Shown here piece after piece: positions 35,255 through 38,753 of a DNA stretch of 38,753 bases (the first letter of the stretch is position 1; every line of letters starts with the position of its first letter). A model generated the notes under the pieces. The model was given only the letters and a program-made list of their open reading frames with translations, ran no database searches and was not told where the DNA came from. Location: the NCBI GenBank assembly GCA_036562565.1, contig DATCJY010000030.1:1-38753 (forward strand), read 5' to 3'. The stretch comes from DATCJY01 sp036562565 (GTDB lineage: Bacteria > Bacteroidota > Bacteroidia > Flavobacteriales_D > Sanyastnellaceae). The position numbers and the translations under genes are program-made.

Positions 35255-35743
35255 ATGACTCCATCAGAAGTATTCATTAGGAAAGGACAACCAGGGGATA
35301 TCCCGCAGGTTTTGGATTTGATAAAGGAATTGGCTGAATATGAGCGCGCCTTGCATGAGGTGACCAACACCGCGGAGCAAATGCTCGAGGACGGTTTTGG
35401 CGATCAGCCGGCATATGGCCTGTTTGTGGCGGAAATGGACGGCAAAATTGTGGGTATTGCACTGCATTATATCCGCTATTCTACCTGGAAGGGCAAGATG
35501 CTTTATCTCGAGGACATAGTTGTGAAGGAATCCATGCGCGGTCAGCGCATCGGTGCCAAGTTGTTTGAGGCCTGCTTACAACTGGTAAAAGAGAAGGATT
35601 ATGCCGGGTTGGTTTGGCAGGTGTTGGACTGGAACGAGCCGGCTATCAACTTCTACAAAAAATATGATGCGGAATTGGATGGCGAATGGATCAATGGACG
35701 AATTTCGCGTGCACAAATAGATAAGGCTTTAGCAAGGAGATGA
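35255..35743 (+). CDS. GNAT N-acetyltransferase (diamine/SAT1-like)
   Basis: A 162-residue acetyltransferase. The acetyl-CoA binding motif is seen as LYLEDIVVKESMRGQRIGAKLFEACL, with the conserved R/QxxGxG/A turn written RGQRIGAK. The C-terminal VWQVLDWNEPAINFYKKYDAELDGEW segment is typical of the spermidine/thialysine acetyltransferase group. The substrate is probably a polyamine or amino group, not proven. It overlaps the aspartate kinase start by four bases (ATGA), so the two genes are translationally coupled. Divergent from rbfA. Confidence 0.88.
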   Translation: MTPSEVFIRKGQPGDIPQVLDLIKELAEYERALHEVTNTAEQMLEDGFGDQPAYGLFVAEMDGKIVGIALHYIRYSTWKGKMLYLEDIVVKESMRGQRIGAKLFEACLQLVKEKDYAGLVWQVLDWNEPAINFYKKYDAELDGEWINGRISRAQIDKALARR

Positions 35744-36993
35744 AAGTATTCAAGTTTGGCGGAGCATCTGTAAAAGACGCGGCTGCGGTGAAAAACGTAG
35801 CCGATATATTGGAACGCTACTCCGGTGAAAAACTCATCGTGGTGGTGAGCGCCATGGGCAAAACCACCAACTTGCTGGAAGAAGTACACCGATTACGCTT
35901 TCATCAATTGGATTATTCCGATGCGTTGCAACGCATGAAAGATTATCATATCACCATTGCCGCAGAGTTGTTTGGTGAACATGCCGAGGCGATGGAACTG
36001 CTGATAAAGCGACTTGATGAGTTGGAAGATTACCTCAAGGAGCCGTGCAGCAATGAATTCGATAGGGAATATGATCAGGTGGTGTCGTATGGAGAGATTG
36101 TTTCAACCACGTTGGTGGAAGCATATTTACGTGTCCGCAACATTGCCTCGCGTTGGTTGGATGCACGCGAAATCATCATCACCGATGATTGTTATCGCAA
36201 TGCACGTATTCTTTGGGATACATGCAAGCAGAAGGTGAATGATATCCTATCGGAATTCGAGAAAAACGATGTGCTCGTTCTTCAAGGTTTTATTGGTAAA
36301 TCACTGCGTGGCTACACCACAACACTTGGCCGAGAAGGTTCTGATTTCACGGCATCCATTATGGCCTTCTTGCTGGATGCAGAGAGTGTAACCATCTGGA
36401 AAGATGTTCCCGGTATGCTCAATGCCGATCCGAAGTGGTTTAAGGATACTGTGAAGCTCGATAAGATTTCGTTTAAAGAAGCCATTGAGTTAGCCTATTA
36501 CGGAGCAAGTGTCATTCACCCAAAGACTATTAAACCCTTGCAGAACAAAGGCATTCCGCTTTACATCAAATCCTTCATTCATCCACTGGAAGAGGGAAGT
36601 GTAATTCAGGAAAGCGAGGAGTTTGATGGGGCAGTGCCTAGTTATATCTTCAAAGGAAATCAAGTTTTGGTGTCGGTGATACCAAAGGATTTCAGCTTCG
36701 TGGCAGAGGACAATCTCAAAGAAATTTTTGAAACGCTTTCATCACTTGGAGTGCGCATCAATCTCATGGAAAACTCGGCCATCAGTTTTTCGTTTTGCAT
36801 TGATAAGGATGAGTACAAACAAGAACAATTGTTTGAAAAGTTGAAGAACAACTACACCATCAAGTACAACGAGAATCTAACGCTTATTACAATTCGTCAC
36901 TACGATGATAAGACGATTCAGAAATTGGCGGAAGGTCGTCAAATCTTGTTGGAGCAACGCAGCAGAGCCACCGTGCGCATGATTGTACGCTAA
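35740..36993 (+). CDS. Aspartate kinase (monofunctional)
   Basis: Aspartokinase commits aspartate to lysine, threonine, methionine and diaminopimelate synthesis by forming aspartyl phosphate. The 417-residue protein has the N-terminal KFGGASV motif (5-11), GREGSDFTASIMAFLL in the nucleotide-binding region and VTIWKDVPGMLNADP for aspartate binding. A C-terminal ACT regulatory region follows (about 310-417), so feedback control by an amino acid is likely. There is no homoserine dehydrogenase or decarboxylase fusion. SD-like AAGGAG lies just before the ATG, and the start overlaps the acetyltransferase stop by four bases. Its diaminopimelate product would feed the MurF-Alr cell-wall step. A strong terminator follows directly. 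Confidence 0.96.
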   Translation: MKVFKFGGASVKDAAAVKNVADILERYSGEKLIVVVSAMGKTTNLLEEVHRLRFHQLDYSDALQRMKDYHITIAAELFGEHAEAMELLIKRLDELEDYLKEPCSNEFDREYDQVVSYGEIVSTTLVEAYLRVRNIASRWLDAREIIITDDCYRNARILWDTCKQKVNDILSEFEKNDVLVLQGFIGKSLRGYTTTLGREGSDFTASIMAFLLDAESVTIWKDVPGMLNADPKWFKDTVKLDKISFKEAIELAYYGASVIHPKTIKPLQNKGIPLYIKSFIHPLEEGSVIQESEEFDGAVPSYIFKGNQVLVSVIPKDFSFVAEDNLKEIFETLSSLGVRINLMENSAISFSFCIDKDEYKQEQLFEKLKNNYTIKYNENLTLITIRHYDDKTIQKLAEGRQILLEQRSRATVRMIVR

Positions 36994-36998
36994 AAAAA

Positions 36999-37030
36999 TC
37001 CGACTTGCCTATTTGACAAGTCGGACTTTT
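36999..37030. terminator. Bidirectional terminator between aspartate kinase and the T9SS protein
   Basis: Perfect 9-bp stem TCCGACTTG (36999-37007) / CAAGTCGGA (37017-37025), with seven A before it and CTTTT after it. It serves both converging genes. Confidence 0.9.
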
Positions 37031-37061
37031 GAGAGTGATTGGGAGGGGAATTGAGAGTAGG

Positions 37062-38753
37062 TTAGTTCTTCACCCATCGTTTACGAATAGAGAAGTTATT
37101 ACCGCTTATCTGCACGATGTAAAATCCTTCAGCAAGTTCATTTACCGGGATGGATACGAGTTGTGATGAACCGGCTTTTTGTTGCCAAACGAGTTGACCA
37201 CTTGTCGTAAACAAATCAATGTTTTGTGGTTGTTCCTGAAGCATGCTCATATCAATGTTGAGCAAGTGAGATGATGGGTTAGGGTAAACAGTTATGGACT
37301 CGGCAAGAGAATGTTCATCGATTGAAGTAACAATGATTTCCACACATTCTGCAAAGTCCTCGCAGTCGCCATTGGTGAGTCGAAGTGTGTAAAATCCACT
37401 TTGGGTTACGTTGTAAACCGGTCCGGTTGCACCTTGTATTGGTGCTTCTAATTCACAGTTGTACCACTGGAATTCGCCATCGTTAACGGCAGTCAATGTC
37501 CATCCATTCACAACAAATTCTGCAACGTTTTGGATGATGGTGAGCGTTAGAATCAATGTCGTGTCCGGGTCATACGCGATAGTGTACACTCCTGTTTCAT
37601 TAAATGTTTCGCCATAGATGGTGTATTCATTGCAAGCGGTAACAGTTTGTGAGACTTGTACTACGTTTGGATGAATCCGATTCAAGAAGATATCGTTGTT
37701 ATTGGACCCGACAGCGATGAACTTGTTCTGAGAGGATACTATTTCATAGTCTTTACCAGAGGGTGAGAAACTATTGTTCAATACCAAGATACCACTGGGC
37801 TCTGTTGCTACTACTCCATCGCTGTTTACCTTGTGTGCAACAAAACCAGTGTTTGTTCTGTGGGTTACATATATGTTGTTATTAGCATCTAGGTCAAATT
37901 TGGGATAGGTGCCATTAGCAGTAAGATTGGCAACTTGTACACCGTTTTCTTGCCAAAGAAGGACACCGTTAGTGGTGAGTTTTTGGGCATAGATCGCGTT
38001 GTTGTTCAAGATGCCTGAGCGAGAATCTGACCAGACGATGCAATATTCGTTGCCGGATTTTTTCCAATAGAATCTGCTCTGATTATCGGGTGCCGCACAA
38101 ATGATTTTGGTGTTTTCATTCCAGTCCAAAAGCCCGTTAGAAGCAAGAAGTCTTCTTGCATAAATGTTGGTGCCATTGGCCTCGGGTCCATAACCTTCCC
38201 ACAGTAGTGTAATTCCTTGAGCGTCACCAATGGCGCTGTATTGATAGCTGAGACCGTTATAACCTGCTGTGACATTCACCCAATCAGGCCAAGCGTTGCT
38301 GAGGTTGTCAACCCCTATTACCCGCATACAACGCAGAATAGCACCGGAGCCATTTCCCGAGGATGCATAAACGTAGAGGCCTCCACTTTGATCCGAGCTA
38401 ATTCCATAACTGCCGAAACCAATGAGTCCGGGAATTGTGCTACCGTTAAAAGGCCAAAGAAGATTGCCATTTGCATCTATTTTAATTATTCGACATGTAT
38501 TTGAACCACCAATCAATGTTCCCGAGGTAGACACATAATAATAATTCTGTGATTTGACTATAAATGCTGTTGCCAACGAGTTAGGATAACTTGTAGGGTC
38601 GAAGACTTTTATATCTTCCTCCCACAAAGGTTGGCCGTTGGCATCTGTTCTTCTTACATAAACACCATTTTGTGAAGCATCTGTATTGTTGTTTACTGCA
38701 AACGCAAATAGAAATTCGCCATTGTTTTCACGCACAAATGAGAATGCTCTGAT
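37062..38753 (-). CDS. T9SS-exported repeat protein, 5' part beyond window
   Basis: A partial gene: the frame stays open to the right edge (ending with codons for IRAFSFV before the first visible GTG), so the true start is outside. The visible 563 residues contain at least four repeats of an 'IYAQKLTTNGVLLWQENG'-like unit, with variants VYVRRTDANGQPLW, CRIIKIDANGNLLW and IYARRLLASNGLLDW, suggesting a beta-propeller-like or other repeat-built surface protein. A region about residues 370-470 has the Asp/Cys-rich pattern ACNEYTIYGETFNETGVYTI. It ends in a T9SS type A sorting domain (ITVYPNPSSHLLNIDM ... GFYIVQISG..FSIRKRWVKN), so it is carried across the outer membrane by SprA. Ligand and role unknown. 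Confidence 0.9.
   Translation of the reverse strand: MRAFSFVRENNGEFLFAFAVNNNTDASQNGVYVRRTDANGQPLWEEDIKVFDPTSYPNSLATAFIVKSQNYYYVSTSGTLIGGSNTCRIIKIDANGNLLWPFNGSTIPGLIGFGSYGISSDQSGGLYVYASSGNGSGAILRCMRVIGVDNLSNAWPDWVNVTAGYNGLSYQYSAIGDAQGITLLWEGYGPEANGTNIYARRLLASNGLLDWNENTKIICAAPDNQSRFYWKKSGNEYCIVWSDSRSGILNNNAIYAQKLTTNGVLLWQENGVQVANLTANGTYPKFDLDANNNIYVTHRTNTGFVAHKVNSDGVVATEPSGILVLNNSFSPSGKDYEIVSSQNKFIAVGSNNNDIFLNRIHPNVVQVSQTVTACNEYTIYGETFNETGVYTIAYDPDTTLILTLTIIQNVAEFVVNGWTLTAVNDGEFQWYNCELEAPIQGATGPVYNVTQSGFYTLRLTNGDCEDFAECVEIIVTSIDEHSLAESITVYPNPSSHLLNIDMSMLQEQPQNIDLFTTSGQLVWQQKAGSSQLVSIPVNELAEGFYIVQISGNNFSIRKRWVKN

Noticed and set aside
35208..35264. Longer N-terminus for RbfA (19 extra residues)
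   Set aside because: It would overlap the start of the divergent acetyltransferase gene, and RbfA normally starts near the MAGIRLEKV segment.
38733..38735. GTG at the right edge as the start of the T9SS repeat protein
   Set aside because: The frame remains open to the window end with protein-like sequence before it and no signal peptide after it.

Overview
This 38.8 kb window is chromosomal DNA of a member of the Bacteroidota, probably Flavobacteriales or a close relative. The evidence is the giant type IX secretion (T9SS) outer-membrane translocon SprA, two secreted proteins ending in T9SS 'YPNP' sorting domains, a MurF-alanine racemase fusion, a DUF2795 protein, and several promoters of the Bacteroidota type (TTG, 17-19 bases, TAnnTTTG). 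There is no sign of a phage, insertion sequence, integron, CRISPR array, rRNA or tRNA. Almost everything is housekeeping or envelope biology in short operons separated by clear hairpin terminators.

Layout: secA (+) opens the window behind a good promoter and ends in a strong terminator. Next is an AT-rich 339-residue gene (+) that I read as an orphan RES-domain protein (NAD-degrading toxin fold), the most foreign-looking gene here. An AldB/ExaC-type aldehyde dehydrogenase (-) and an AraC-family regulator (+) are divergent neighbours. leuS (-) and tdk (+) are also divergent, and tdk is followed closely by the murF-alr fusion. A secreted S8 peptidase with a T9SS tail is followed by an ACC deaminase-like PLP enzyme. 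Facing them is the ruvA-sprA operon (-), ending in a perfect 11-bp bidirectional terminator.

Between ruvA and the DUF2795 gene (-) lies a 389-base gap that at first looks empty or like a structured RNA. It contains a 46-codon reading frame (25568-25708, -) that reads like a real small protein. Further right are a PduO-type cobalamin adenosyltransferase (-) divergent from a dCMP deaminase (+), a carboxy-terminal processing protease (+), a fused two-ATPase peptide ABC protein (-), an unknown exported 520-residue protein (+), a secreted thioredoxin-fold protein (-), rbfA with a LolC/E-like permease (-), a GNAT acetyltransferase overlapping aspartate kinase (+), and a T9SS-exported repeat protein (-) cut by the right edge.

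Functional themes: protein export recurs (SecA moves preproteins across the inner membrane, SprA moves T9SS cargo across the outer membrane, and at least two cargo genes are present), alongside cell-wall synthesis (MurF-Alr), translation (LeuS, RbfA), nucleotide metabolism (Tdk, dCMP deaminase) and envelope maintenance (Ctp protease, LolC/E-like permease). I see no obvious new multi-gene system. The best leads are the orphan RES gene, the 46-residue small protein and its position just past a terminator, and an S8 peptidase whose catalytic aspartate position holds glutamate. All assignments come from reading motifs by eye; no database search was run.
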